Shown: positions 34,753-47,917 of the stretch, piece after piece
Position numbering within the stretch: the stretch's first letter is position 1
Layout: every line of letters begins with the position of its first letter
DNA from: Solimonas sp.
GTDB lineage: Bacteria > Pseudomonadota > Gammaproteobacteria > Nevskiales > Nevskiaceae
NCBI GenBank assembly: GCA_030149365.1
Contig: JASBRP010000056.1
Span: 1-64,000 of the forward strand
Direction of reading: 5' to 3'
Length of the DNA: 64,000 nucleotides
Notes under the pieces: model-generated
What the model saw: the letters and a program-made list of their open reading frames with translations, nothing else
The model's database searches: none
What the model was told of the DNA's origin: nothing
Translations under genes and position numbers: made by a program

Positions 34753-34848
34753 GGTGTTCTCCAGAGTGTGGTAATTGTAAGGACCCGGATCGTAAACCCG
34801 GCGCGCCGGTCTGGCAATTTCAGATCGGATAGCGGCGGACAAGGCGCA

Positions 34849-35109
34849 TTACTGGCGCGATTCCAGGGTGCCGCACAAGTGTTTCAGGAGTCTTTCGGCG
34901 AGGGCATCGTCCAGCAGGACGATATTGACGCTGTTGCGGTAGATCCGCTCTTGCGCGCGCAGCTCATCAATGCGCGTATCGTCATGCTCCGGCCGCAGCA
35001 GCAGGAAGTCCTGCCCCTCGCGCAGGCCGGGCTCCAGCCGCTTGAAGGCGCGGAAGGCGGCGCCCTTGGGTTGGCCGGTGGCCTCGTCCAGCTCACGGAA
35101 GGTCTTCAA
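34849..35109 (-). CDS. Small hypothetical protein with helix-turn-helix look
   Basis: An 86-residue soluble protein (start MKTFRELDEATGQPKGAAF). The N-terminal half (ELDEATGQPKGAAFRAFKRL) has the spacing of a helix-turn-helix or winged-helix start. The rest is strand-helix (DFLLLRPEHDDTRIDELRAQ; SVNIVLLDDALAERLLKHL). I do not recognise a family. The start lies 7 bp after the thioesterase stop, which supports it as the third gene of that operon. Confidence 0.6.
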   Translation of the reverse strand: MKTFRELDEATGQPKGAAFRAFKRLEPGLREGQDFLLLRPEHDDTRIDELRAQERIYRNSVNIVLLDDALAERLLKHLCGTLESRQ

Positions 35110-35116
35110 AGGGGCT

Positions 35117-35587
35117 TCAGTCCGGCGTCATCAGCAGGAAATGCGCGCGCGCGACCGCCACCGGCCGCTCCTGCGACTTCTGCCAGCAGCGGATCGTGGC
35201 CTGCGCCACGCGGCTGCCCATGCGGCCGATCTCGCAGTCGGCGTACAGCTCCTCCGTACGTGCCGGCAGCAGGTAGTCGATCGAGAAATCGATGCTCTTG
35301 GGCACGCGCGCGGTGTCCATCTGGTAGAGCAGGTGCAGCATCGCGGCGTTCTCCATGAAGGCCGCGGTGATGCCGCCGTGCAGGGCCGGAAGGCGCGGGT
35401 TGCCGACCAGGTTCTCGCGGAAGGGCAGGGTCGCGCGCGGCTTGCCCTCGTGCAGCGACAACTGCACGCCCAGGTACTTCGCGTAGGGCACGGTGGCGAC
35501 CAGCATGGAGAAGTCGCCGTCCTCTCGGGCCAGGCGGCGGGCCTCGCTGAAGGGATCGACGACAGGCTGGGCCAAGGGATCGCTCAT
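35117..35587 (-). CDS. Hotdog-fold thioesterase (PaaI-like), second copy
   Basis: A 156-residue hotdog-fold acyl-CoA thioesterase of the PaaI/YbgC type. The conserved active-site region reads LPALHGGITAAFMENAAML, with the HGG motif and the downstream acidic residue. The central strand DFSIDYLLPARTEELYADCE is typical. Its ATG overlaps the stop of the next upstream thioesterase gene (ATGA), so the two are made together and may form a mixed oligomer. Physiological substrate unknown. Confidence 0.87.
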   Translation of the reverse strand: MSDPLAQPVVDPFSEARRLAREDGDFSMLVATVPYAKYLGVQLSLHEGKPRATLPFRENLVGNPRLPALHGGITAAFMENAAMLHLLYQMDTARVPKSIDFSIDYLLPARTEELYADCEIGRMGSRVAQATIRCWQKSQERPVAVARAHFLLMTPD

Positions 35588-36039
35588 GCGCGGGCCTCCG
35601 GCTTCCAGGGCTTGCCGGTCGAGGAGCGCATGAACGCCGACTGGCTGATCGCCACCGGTTGCTCGCGGTCGTCCTGCCACACCGTGGCGCGCACGAAGGC
35701 GATATGCGTCGTCATGCGGAAGCACTCGGCGCGGCAATACAGGTCCTTGTCGCGCAGGGCCGGGCGCAGGTAGTCCATGCGCAGGTCCAGGGTGGCGATG
35801 GTTTCCGGCACCGGCGTCGCGGCCAGCACGGCCAGGCCACAGCTGCTGTCCACCAATACCGTGATCGGTCCGGTATGCAGTACGCCGCGGATCGGGTCGC
35901 CGACCCATTCCTCGCGGAAGGGCAGGCGCAGTTCCACGCCCTCCGGCGAGCCCCGGACCAGGCTCAGTCCGCACTCGCGCATGTGCGGGATGTAGCCCAG
36001 GAAGGCCGCCGCGATGGTTTCCAGGTTCTGCGTGCTCAT
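35584..36039 (-). CDS. Hotdog-fold thioesterase (PaaI-like), first copy
   Basis: A 151-residue PaaI-type hotdog protein. The motif region reads RGVLHTGPITVLVDSSCGLA, where HTG replaces the usual HGG of its partner. The strand TLDLRMDYLRPALRDKDLYC matches the family. First gene of a three-gene minus-strand operon (two thioesterases plus the 86-residue protein). Divergent from the Nudix gene across 60 bp, a region with no evident strong promoter. Confidence 0.87.
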   Translation of the reverse strand: MSTQNLETIAAAFLGYIPHMRECGLSLVRGSPEGVELRLPFREEWVGDPIRGVLHTGPITVLVDSSCGLAVLAATPVPETIATLDLRMDYLRPALRDKDLYCRAECFRMTTHIAFVRATVWQDDREQPVAISQSAFMRSSTGKPWKPEARA

Positions 36040-36099
36040 GCCGCGATTGTAGGGGAAGGGGGTAAACTCGCGAACAGAAACGAATTTCCGGTAATCACG

Positions 36100-36729
36100 A
36101 TGACCGACTGGGAGTCGCGCCTGCGCCGCGCGCTGGCCGACACGTCCGAGCAGCCGCCGCGGCCCATGTCGCGCCTGGAACTGCCGCTGAACATGGACAA
36201 GCTGCTGCTGACGCCGGCACTGCTGAAATCGCTGCGCCCGGCCGCCGTGCTGGCGCCGGTGATCCGGCGCCAGCACGGTTTGACCATGATGCTCACGGTG
36301 CGCTCCGACCGCCTGCGCTCGCACAAGGGGCAGATCAGCTTCCCCGGCGGGCGCCGCGACGAGGGCGATGCCAGTGCCGCCGCCAACGCCCTGCGCGAGG
36401 CCGAGGAGGAAGTGGGCCTGCCGCCGGCCAGCGTCGAGGTATTGGGCTACCTGGACGACTACCCGACCATGACCCGCTACCTGGTCACTCCGGTCGTCGG
36501 CATCGTCAGCGGCGAGCCCGAGATCCGGCCCTGCGAGGACGAGGTGGCGGAGGTGTTCGAGGCGCCGCTGGATTTCGTGCTGGATCTGCGCAATTTCGAG
36601 CACAAGCTGCTGTCCCGCGAGGGGCTCAACGTGCCGTTCTTCGAGCTCAACTTCGGCCGCCACCGCATCTGGGGCGCCACCGCCGGCATGCTGTGGAACC
36701 TGGCCAACAAGGTGGCGGAGACCCCATGA
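36100..36729 (+). CDS. nudL: Nudix CoA pyrophosphatase (NudL-like)
   Basis: A 209-residue Nudix hydrolase of the CoA-diphosphatase group, which splits CoA and acyl-CoA into phosphopantetheine and ADP. The Nudix box starts at GQISFPGGRRDEGDASAAAN and continues ALREAEEEVGL, with the group-specific upstream RSHKGQISFPGG. The C-terminal IWGATAGMLWNL also matches the group. The ATG at 36100 is chosen since the segment before it does not resemble the family. Stop overlaps the MazG-like gene (ATGA). Thioesterases next door also act on CoA esters. Confidence 0.92.
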   Translation: MTDWESRLRRALADTSEQPPRPMSRLELPLNMDKLLLTPALLKSLRPAAVLAPVIRRQHGLTMMLTVRSDRLRSHKGQISFPGGRRDEGDASAAANALREAEEEVGLPPASVEVLGYLDDYPTMTRYLVTPVVGIVSGEPEIRPCEDEVAEVFEAPLDFVLDLRNFEHKLLSREGLNVPFFELNFGRHRIWGATAGMLWNLANKVAETP

Positions 36730-37109
36730 GCACCAATCCCCTGAGCGAAGCATTGCGCCTGCAGCTGGAAGCCGCCGAACTGGAGTTCGACTGGCGCCAC
36801 CTGGACGAGCTCTGGGACAAGCTGGCGGAGGAGGTCGGCGAGCTGAAGGAGGCGGCGGGTCAGGGACGCGACCGTTCCGAGGACGAGCTCGGCGACCTGC
36901 TGTTCATGGCCGTGAACCTGGCGCGTCACCTGGGCGTGGATGCCGAGCGCGCCCTGGCCCGCACCAACGCCAAGTTCGAACGCCGCTTCGGCCATGTGCT
37001 GAAGCACCTGGCGGAGCTGCCGCCGCCGGGCGACCCGCGTCGGCTCGACGAGATGGAAAAATACTGGCAGGAAGCCAAGCGCCTGGAACGGTCCGCGGAG
37101 GTACAATAG
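36726..37109 (+). CDS. MazG-like nucleotide pyrophosphohydrolase (single-domain)
   Basis: A 127-residue protein containing one MazG fold. The metal-binding pattern is visible as LAEEVGELKEA (E-E-x-x-E) and EDELGDLLFMAVNLARHLG (E-x-x-D). The end, TNAKFERRFGHVLKHLAE, matches the C-terminal domain of full-length E. coli MazG (263 residues). The N-terminal domain is therefore absent. It probably hydrolyses aberrant NTPs. ATG overlaps the nudL stop. Confidence 0.85.
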   Translation: MSTNPLSEALRLQLEAAELEFDWRHLDELWDKLAEEVGELKEAAGQGRDRSEDELGDLLFMAVNLARHLGVDAERALARTNAKFERRFGHVLKHLAELPPPGDPRRLDEMEKYWQEAKRLERSAEVQ

Positions 37110-37124
37110 CGGCCCGGAATTTCC

Positions 37125-37202
37125 TGTAGGAGCCAGCTTGCTGGCGACACGGGTTTCCCTGCGCCCTTCTACCGTAGCGTCGCCAGCAAGCTGGCTCCTA
37201 CA
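37125..37202. repeat. REP-like inverted pair between mazG-like gene and dapB
   Basis: A perfect 24-bp inverted repeat: the arm at 37125-37148 (starting TGTAGGAGCCAGC) is the exact reverse complement of the arm at 37179-37202, with 30 bp between. This has the form of TGTAGGAGC-type REP/BIME elements known from Pseudomonas and relatives. As RNA it makes a very stable hairpin that can protect or end transcripts. Confidence 0.8.
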
Positions 37203-37219
37203 AAACGCAAGACCGTCCG

Positions 37220-38029
37220 ATGAATGCTTCCCCCGTTCGCATCGCCATCCTCGGCGCCAGTGGCCGCATGGGCCGCGCCGTGATCCAGGCCGCCGCCGCC
37301 TCGTCGCGGGCGAAACTGGGCGCCGCGCTGGAGCGCGAGGGCTGCCCCGAGGCCGGGCAGGACGCCGGCCAACTCGCCGGGCTGGCCGCCAACGGCGTCA
37401 GGATCGTCACCCAGCCGGCCCAGGCCGTGGCTGACTTCGACGTGCTGATCGACTTCACCCGCCCGGAAGCCACCGTGGCGCTGCTGCCGTTCTGCATCGA
37501 GCACGGCAAGGCCCTGGTGATCGGCACCACCGGCTTCACCCCGGAGCAGCAGGCCGCGGTGGATGCCGCCGCCCAGCGCATCCCGGTGCTCAAGGCCGGC
37601 AACTTCAGCATCGGCGTCAACCTCTGCCTGAAGCTGCTGGAAGATGCCGCCCGCGTGCTGGCCGAGGACTTCGACATCGAGGTGGTGGAAGCCCATCACC
37701 GCCACAAGGTGGATGCCCCCAGCGGTACCGCCCTGATGATGGGCGAGGCCGCCGCCCGCGGCGCCGGACGTGACCTCAAGTACTGCGCGGTCTACGAGCG
37801 CTACGGCCATACCGGCGCCCGCGAGCGCCAGACCATCGGCTTCTCCACCGTGCGTGGCGGCGACGTGGTCGGCGACCACACGGTCATGTTCCTGGGCGAG
37901 GGCGAGCGCGTGGAGATCACGCACAAGGCCAGCTCGCGGGCGATCTTTGCCAAGGGCGCGGTGCATGCCGCCAGCTGGCTGGCCGGCCGCCAGCCGGGTC
38001 TCTACTCGATGCGGGATGTCCTGGCCTGA
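37220..38029 (+). CDS. dapB: 4-hydroxy-tetrahydrodipicolinate reductase
   Basis: Second committed step of lysine and meso-diaminopimelate synthesis, needed for peptidoglycan. The 269-residue length is usual. The cofactor motif is [13 protein letters not shown] near residue 9. The signature [20 protein letters not shown] near residue 156 holds the catalytic His and Lys and the substrate-binding PSGT. GTTGFTP near residue 100 and [10 protein letters not shown] near residue 132 also fit. The stop overlaps the start of the radical SAM gene by 14 bp. Confidence 0.96.
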   Translation: MNASPVRIAILGASGRMGRAVIQAAAASSRAKLGAALEREGCPEAGQDAGQLAGLAANGVRIVTQPAQAVADFDVLIDFTRPEATVALLPFCIEHGKALVIGTTGFTPEQQAAVDAAAQRIPVLKAGNFSIGVNLCLKLLEDAARVLAEDFDIEVVEAHHRHKVDAPSGTALMMGEAAARGAGRDLKYCAVYERYGHTGARERQTIGFSTVRGGDVVGDHTVMFLGEGERVEITHKASSRAIFAKGAVHAASWLAGRQPGLYSMRDVLA

Positions 38030-39116
38030 ACAGCCTCCGGGCGCCATAAAGGGGCGCGGCACGGCCTCCAACCCGGAAGGCCGTTTCGAGACCCGTGCGC
38101 GCGAGGATTTCGACGACGGCTGGCTGCTGGACGAGCCCGAACAGCCGCGGCCGGATACCACGGTCACGCCGGAAGCCTCGAAAAGCATCATCACCCGCAA
38201 CCAGTCGCCTGACATCGGCTTCGAGCAGTCGATCAACCCCTACCGCGGCTGCGAGCATGGCTGCATCTATTGCTACGCCCGCCCGGCGCATGCCTACCTG
38301 AACCTGTCGCCGGGCCTGGATTTCGAGACCCGGCTGTTCTACAAGCCCGACGCCGCCCGGCTGCTGGAAGAGGAACTGCGCAAGCCCGGCTACCGCTGCT
38401 CGCCGATCGCCCTGGGCTCCAATACCGACCCCTACCAGCCGGTGGAGCGGGAATACGGCGTCATGCGCTCGATACTGGAGGTGCTGCAGCGCTGCCGGCA
38501 CCCCCTGACCATCGTCACCAAGGGCGCCGCCCTGATCGAGCGCGACATCCCGCTGCTGGCGGACATGGCCCGGGACAACCTGGTGGAGGTGGCCATTTCC
38601 ATCACCAGCCTGCAGCCAGAGCTGAAACGGGCCCTGGAGCCCCGCACCGCCGGCCCCCAGGCCCGCCTGAGGATCGTCCGCCAGCTGGCCGACGCCGGCA
38701 TCCCGGTGATGGTCCTGGTGGCCCCGGTGATCCCCTTCGTCAACGACGCCGAGATCGAGCAGATCCTGCAGGCCTCGCACGAGGCCGGGGCGCGGGAGGC
38801 CTCCTACATCATGCTGCGCCTGCCGCACGAGGTGAAAGGCCTGTTCCGGGAGTGGCTGCAGGTTCACTACCCGCAGCGGGCGGAGCACGTCATGAGCCTG
38901 GTACAGCAGATGCGGGGCGGCAAGGACAACGACCCGCGCTTCGGCAAGCGCATGACCGGGGAGGGGGAGTACGCCCAGGTCATCGCCCAGCGCTTCAAGG
39001 TCGCCACCGCCCGGCTGGGGCTGGGCCGCGGACGCCGGCTGAAGCTCGATACGGCGCTGTTCAGGCCGCCGCCGCCCCCGCCGCCGGACAAGGGCCAGAT
39101 GGGCTTCGGCTTCTGA
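38016..39116 (+). CDS. PA0069-family radical SAM protein
   Basis: A 366-residue radical SAM enzyme of the PA0069/Rv2578c family, related to spore photoproduct lyase. Three Cys ligands for the [4Fe-4S] cluster form C79EHGC83IYC86 in [17 protein letters not shown]. Family features include [19 protein letters not shown] and the Pro-rich tail ending MGFGF. Reaction unknown. The ATG at 38016 lies inside the end of dapB; the frame opens earlier, but homology starts here ([14 protein letters not shown]). Confidence 0.87.
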   Translation: MSWPEQPPGAIKGRGTASNPEGRFETRAREDFDDGWLLDEPEQPRPDTTVTPEASKSIITRNQSPDIGFEQSINPYRGCEHGCIYCYARPAHAYLNLSPGLDFETRLFYKPDAARLLEEELRKPGYRCSPIALGSNTDPYQPVEREYGVMRSILEVLQRCRHPLTIVTKGAALIERDIPLLADMARDNLVEVAISITSLQPELKRALEPRTAGPQARLRIVRQLADAGIPVMVLVAPVIPFVNDAEIEQILQASHEAGAREASYIMLRLPHEVKGLFREWLQVHYPQRAEHVMSLVQQMRGGKDNDPRFGKRMTGEGEYAQVIAQRFKVATARLGLGRGRRLKLDTALFRPPPPPPPDKGQMGFGF

Positions 39117-39203
39117 CAGGGTCCGCCGGCGCTGCGTTTTCACCGAAAGTCCGGCGCCGCGGCAGACCTTTAAATTATTTTCACCTAAAACGCTGAAAAG
39201 CCA

Positions 39204-39232
39204 TGGACGTTGTGCACTGCACACACTAGAAT
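39204..39232 (+). promoter_or_regulatory. Predicted carA promoter with internal TGCACTGCA palindrome
   Basis: TGGACG (39204-39209) and TAGAAT (39227-39232) are separated by 17 bp, giving a predicted start near 39239. The spacer holds TGTGCA-C-TGCACA (39211-39223). Its TTGTGCACTGCA (39210-39221) is the same 12-mer found at 60191-60202 near phaR, so a repressor site is possible. Confidence 0.5.
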
Positions 39233-39237
39233 TCGCG

Positions 39238-39294
39238 CCTAATCCACGACGGGGGCCAAAAGCCCCCGTTTTAGTGTCCGTCCCAAGGATTAGG
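39238..39294 (+). promoter_or_regulatory. carA leader with nested stem and terminator-like hairpin
   Basis: CCTAATCC (39238-39245) pairs perfectly with GGATTAGG (39287-39294). It encloses a second hairpin, ACGGGGGC (39249-39256) with GCCCCCGT (39262-39269), followed by TTT. The outer 3' arm includes the AGG that lies 8 nt before the carA ATG. The layout suggests attenuation and control of ribosome access. The inner hairpin could instead just end the upstream gene. Confidence 0.55.
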
Positions 39295-39302
39295 CCAGCT
39301 CT

Positions 39303-40433
<1,131 letters not shown>

Positions 40434-40448
40434 GTCTGCGAAGAAGCC

Positions 40449-43664
<3,216 letters not shown>

Positions 43665-43729
43665 GTCTGAGGCCTGTATCCAGGTGCCCGGGGTTTTGGG
43701 TATCTTTGATTGAATCCGGACAGAACCTG

Positions 43730-43748
43730 CCGCCCCGAGGAGGGGCGG
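43730..43748 (+). terminator. Possible weak terminator after carB
   Basis: CCGCCCC (43730-43736) pairs with GGGGCGG (43742-43748) across GAGGA. The following sequence (TGGGTCTGCTTTTGCTTTTGG) is T-rich but interrupted, so termination may be partial and greA may also be read from upstream. Confidence 0.45.
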
Positions 43749-43770
43749 TGGGTCTGCTTTTGCTTTTGGT

Positions 43771-43792
43771 AACGTCTTAGAAACGTCTTAGA
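43771..43792 (+). repeat. Exact 11-bp tandem duplication before greA
   Basis: AACGTCTTAGA occurs twice with no gap (43771-43781 and 43782-43792), ending 15 bp before the greA ATG. It may be a repeated protein-binding site in the greA leader or a chance slippage. Confidence 0.6.
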
Positions 43793-43807
43793 GAAGAGAT
43801 TCGGAAA

Positions 43808-44284
43808 ATGAGCATGACACCGATGACGGCGCGCGGCGCCGAAAAGCTGCAGGAAGAACTCCGCTATCGCAAGAGCGAGCTACGGCCCAAGATCATCGAA
43901 TCCATCGACGAGGCCCGCAAGCAGGGCGACCTGCGCGAGAACGCGGAATTCCACGCCGCCCGCGAGCAGCACGGCTTCAACGAGGGCCGCATCCAGGAGA
44001 TCGAGGGCAAGCTGTCCATGGCCCAGGTCATCGACGTCACCAAGCTGCCGGCCTCCGGCAAGGTCATCTTCGGCACCACCGTGGACCTGTCCGACGTCGA
44101 CAGCGGCGACGAGCTGAAGTACCAGATCGTGGGCGAGGACGAGGCCGACGCCAAGATCGGCCTGATCTCGCTCAATTCCCCCATCGCCAAGGCCCTGATC
44201 GGCAAGAAGGAGGGCGACATGGTGGCGGTCGCCACCCCGGCCGGCACCCGCGAGTTCGAAATCATCGCGGTGCACTACATTTGA
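43808..44284 (+). CDS. greA: Transcription elongation factor GreA
   Basis: Binds the RNA polymerase secondary channel and stimulates cleavage of backtracked transcripts. The 158-residue length is standard. The N-terminal coiled coil carries the acidic tip ([20 protein letters not shown], with the Asp and Glu that hold the catalytic metal). The C-terminal FKBP-like domain has [19 protein letters not shown]. Three close in-frame ATGs exist (43808, 43814, 43823); I use the first, which follows the GAGAAGAG-type ribosome site. Confidence 0.96.
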   Translation: MSMTPMTARGAEKLQEELRYRKSELRPKIIESIDEARKQGDLRENAEFHAAREQHGFNEGRIQEIEGKLSMAQVIDVTKLPASGKVIFGTTVDLSDVDSGDELKYQIVGEDEADAKIGLISLNSPIAKALIGKKEGDMVAVATPAGTREFEIIAVHYI

Positions 44285-44304
44285 AGGCCGGGAATCTTGA
44301 AAGC

Positions 44305-44384
44305 CGGGAATCGGGAATCGAGAATCGGGAATCGTAACGGCGGCTTGGCTTCTACGATTCCCGATTCCCCATTCCCCATTCCCG
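44305..44384. repeat. GGGAATC-type repeat with long inverted arms
   Basis: The greA-rlmE gap is built from repeated GGGAATCG units on the left and GATTCCC units on the right. The core is a perfect 15-bp inverted repeat (44322-44336 with 44353-44367) around a 16-nt loop, flanked by further imperfect copies. Such GGGAATC repeats are frequent in Xanthomonadales-type genomes. It leaves only about 10 bp before the rlmE start. Confidence 0.75.
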
Positions 44385-44394
44385 AGCGCAGCCC

Positions 44395-45021
44395 ATGAGC
44401 CAGAAACGCCGCCCCAGTTCCGCCCGCTGGCTTGCCGAGCACAAGGCCGACACCTACGTGCAGGAGGCGCGCCGCCTGGGCTACCGCTCGCGGGCGGTGT
44501 TCAAGCTCAAGGAAATCCAGGAAAAGGACCGCATCCTCAAGCAGGGGCAGGTGGTCGTGGACCTGGGCTCCGCCCCCGGCGGCTGGAGCCAGCTGGCCCG
44601 CCCCTTGCTTGGCCCCTCGGGCCGCCTGCTGGCCCTGGACATCCTGGAAATGGAGCCGCTGCCGGACGTGGAGTTCATCCTGGGCGACTTCCGCGAGGAA
44701 TCCGTGCTGCACCAGCTGGAGGCGGCGATCGGAACCCGGGCGGTAGACCTTGTTTTGTCGGATATGGCCCCCAACCTGAGTGGAATAGCTTCTGCGGACC
44801 AAGTCGGGAGCATCCATCTTTGCGAGCTGGCGCTGGATTTTGCCAAGGCCCACCTGAAACCAAAGGGCGTCCTGCTGGTCAAGATTTTCCAGGGGGAAGG
44901 CTTCGATGCCTACCTCAGGGCGATGCGCGAAGCCTTTGAATCGGTAACGATTCGCAAGCCCAAGGCCTCGCGGCCGCGCAGTAGTGAGGTTTATCTGCTG
45001 GCGCGGGGGTACAGGGCGTAG
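44395..45021 (+). CDS. rlmE: 23S rRNA (uridine2552-2'-O) methyltransferase RlmE
   Basis: Also called FtsJ or RrmJ; methylates the 2'-OH of U2552 in the 23S A loop during late 50S assembly. The 208-residue product has the family start [20 protein letters not shown]. The SAM motif is [15 protein letters not shown] near residue 59. The catalytic K-D-K-E tetrad is spread through [33 protein letters not shown] and [12 protein letters not shown]. It precedes ftsH, as in many gammaproteobacteria. Confidence 0.95.
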   Translation: MSQKRRPSSARWLAEHKADTYVQEARRLGYRSRAVFKLKEIQEKDRILKQGQVVVDLGSAPGGWSQLARPLLGPSGRLLALDILEMEPLPDVEFILGDFREESVLHQLEAAIGTRAVDLVLSDMAPNLSGIASADQVGSIHLCELALDFAKAHLKPKGVLLVKIFQGEGFDAYLRAMREAFESVTIRKPKASRPRSSEVYLLARGYRA

Positions 45022-45072
45022 TAACGTGCGGTTGCGGCAACCGTTGCGGTAACGGGAATCAAGGATAAAGCT

Positions 45073-46995
<1,923 letters not shown>

Positions 46996-47000
46996 GTTGA

Positions 47001-47032
47001 AGACGGGGCGCGGCGACGCGCCCCGTCTTTTT
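47001..47032 (+). terminator. Strong rho-independent terminator between ftsH and folP
   Basis: AGACGGGGCGCG (47001-47012) pairs with CGCGCCCCGTCT (47017-47028) around a GCGA tetraloop and is followed by TTTTT. It ends only 6 bp before the folP ATG, leaving no room for a promoter in between. Confidence 0.9.
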
Positions 47033-47038
47033 GCTTCC

Positions 47039-47905
47039 ATGTTCCTCCAGTTACCCCGGCGGCGACTGGCGCTGGATGCGCCGGTCGTGATGGGCATCCT
47101 CAACGTCACCCCGGACTCCTTCTCCGACGGCGGGCTCCATGCCACGCGCGAGCGGGCCCTGGCCCGCGCCCGGCAGATGGTGGGCGAGGGTGCCGCCATC
47201 ATCGACATCGGCGGCGAATCCACCCGCCCGGGCGCGGCCCCGGTCGGCGAAGCCGAGGAGCTGGACCGGGTCGTGCCGGTGATCGAGCAACTGTCGCGCG
47301 AGCTGGACGTGGTCGTGTCGATCGACACCGCCAAGCCTGGCGTGATGCGCGAAGCCTGCCGCGCTGGTGCTGAAATCATCAATGACATCAATGCGCTGCG
47401 AGCCGAATCTGCTGTAGAGGTGGCCGCTGCGGCCGGTGCCGCGGTGTGCCTGATGCACATGCAGGGCGAGCCCCGCACCATGCAGCAGGACCCGCGCTAC
47501 GGCGACGTGGTCGCCGAGGTCCGCCAGTTCCTGCAGGAGCGCATGCAGGCCTGCCTGGCGGCCGGCATTGCCCGCGACGCCATCAGCCTGGATCCGGGCT
47601 TCGGCTTCGGCAAGCGGCTGGAGCATAACCTCTCGCTGCTGGGCCGGCTGGACGCCTTCGCCGACCTGGAACGCCCCCTATTGGTGGGCTTGTCGCGCAA
47701 GTCCATGTTCGGACAATTGCTGGGGCAGCCGGTCGAAGGCCGGCTGGCTGGCAGCCTGGCCGCGGCGGTACTGGCGGCCTGGCAGGGAGCCCATATCCTG
47801 CGCGTCCATGACGTAGGTCCTACCGTAGAAGCGCTGAAGGTCGCACAATCCGTCAGACAGGCTGGCAATAACAGCCGGAACACCCCGGATCGAACATCGG
47901 GCTAG
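47039..47905 (+). CDS. folP: Dihydropteroate synthase
   Basis: Condenses p-aminobenzoate with the pterin pyrophosphate in folate synthesis; target of sulfonamides. The 288-residue product has the two family signatures: MGILNVTPDSFSDGG near residue 18 and IDIGGESTRPGA near residue 56. VSIDTAKPGVMREA and LDPGFGFGKRLEHNLSLL further support it. ATG at 47039 is the only good start, yet no Shine-Dalgarno is visible; a terminator stem lies immediately upstream. glmM follows after 12 bp. Confidence 0.95.
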   Translation: MFLQLPRRRLALDAPVVMGILNVTPDSFSDGGLHATRERALARARQMVGEGAAIIDIGGESTRPGAAPVGEAEELDRVVPVIEQLSRELDVVVSIDTAKPGVMREACRAGAEIINDINALRAESAVEVAAAAGAAVCLMHMQGEPRTMQQDPRYGDVVAEVRQFLQERMQACLAAGIARDAISLDPGFGFGKRLEHNLSLLGRLDAFADLERPLLVGLSRKSMFGQLLGQPVEGRLAGSLAAAVLAAWQGAHILRVHDVGPTVEALKVAQSVRQAGNNSRNTPDRTSG

Positions 47906-47917
47906 AGAGATAACGAT

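Noticed and set aside
44305..44384. CRISPR-like array
   Set aside because: Units are 7-8 bp, contiguous and inverted, with no spacers and no cas genes.
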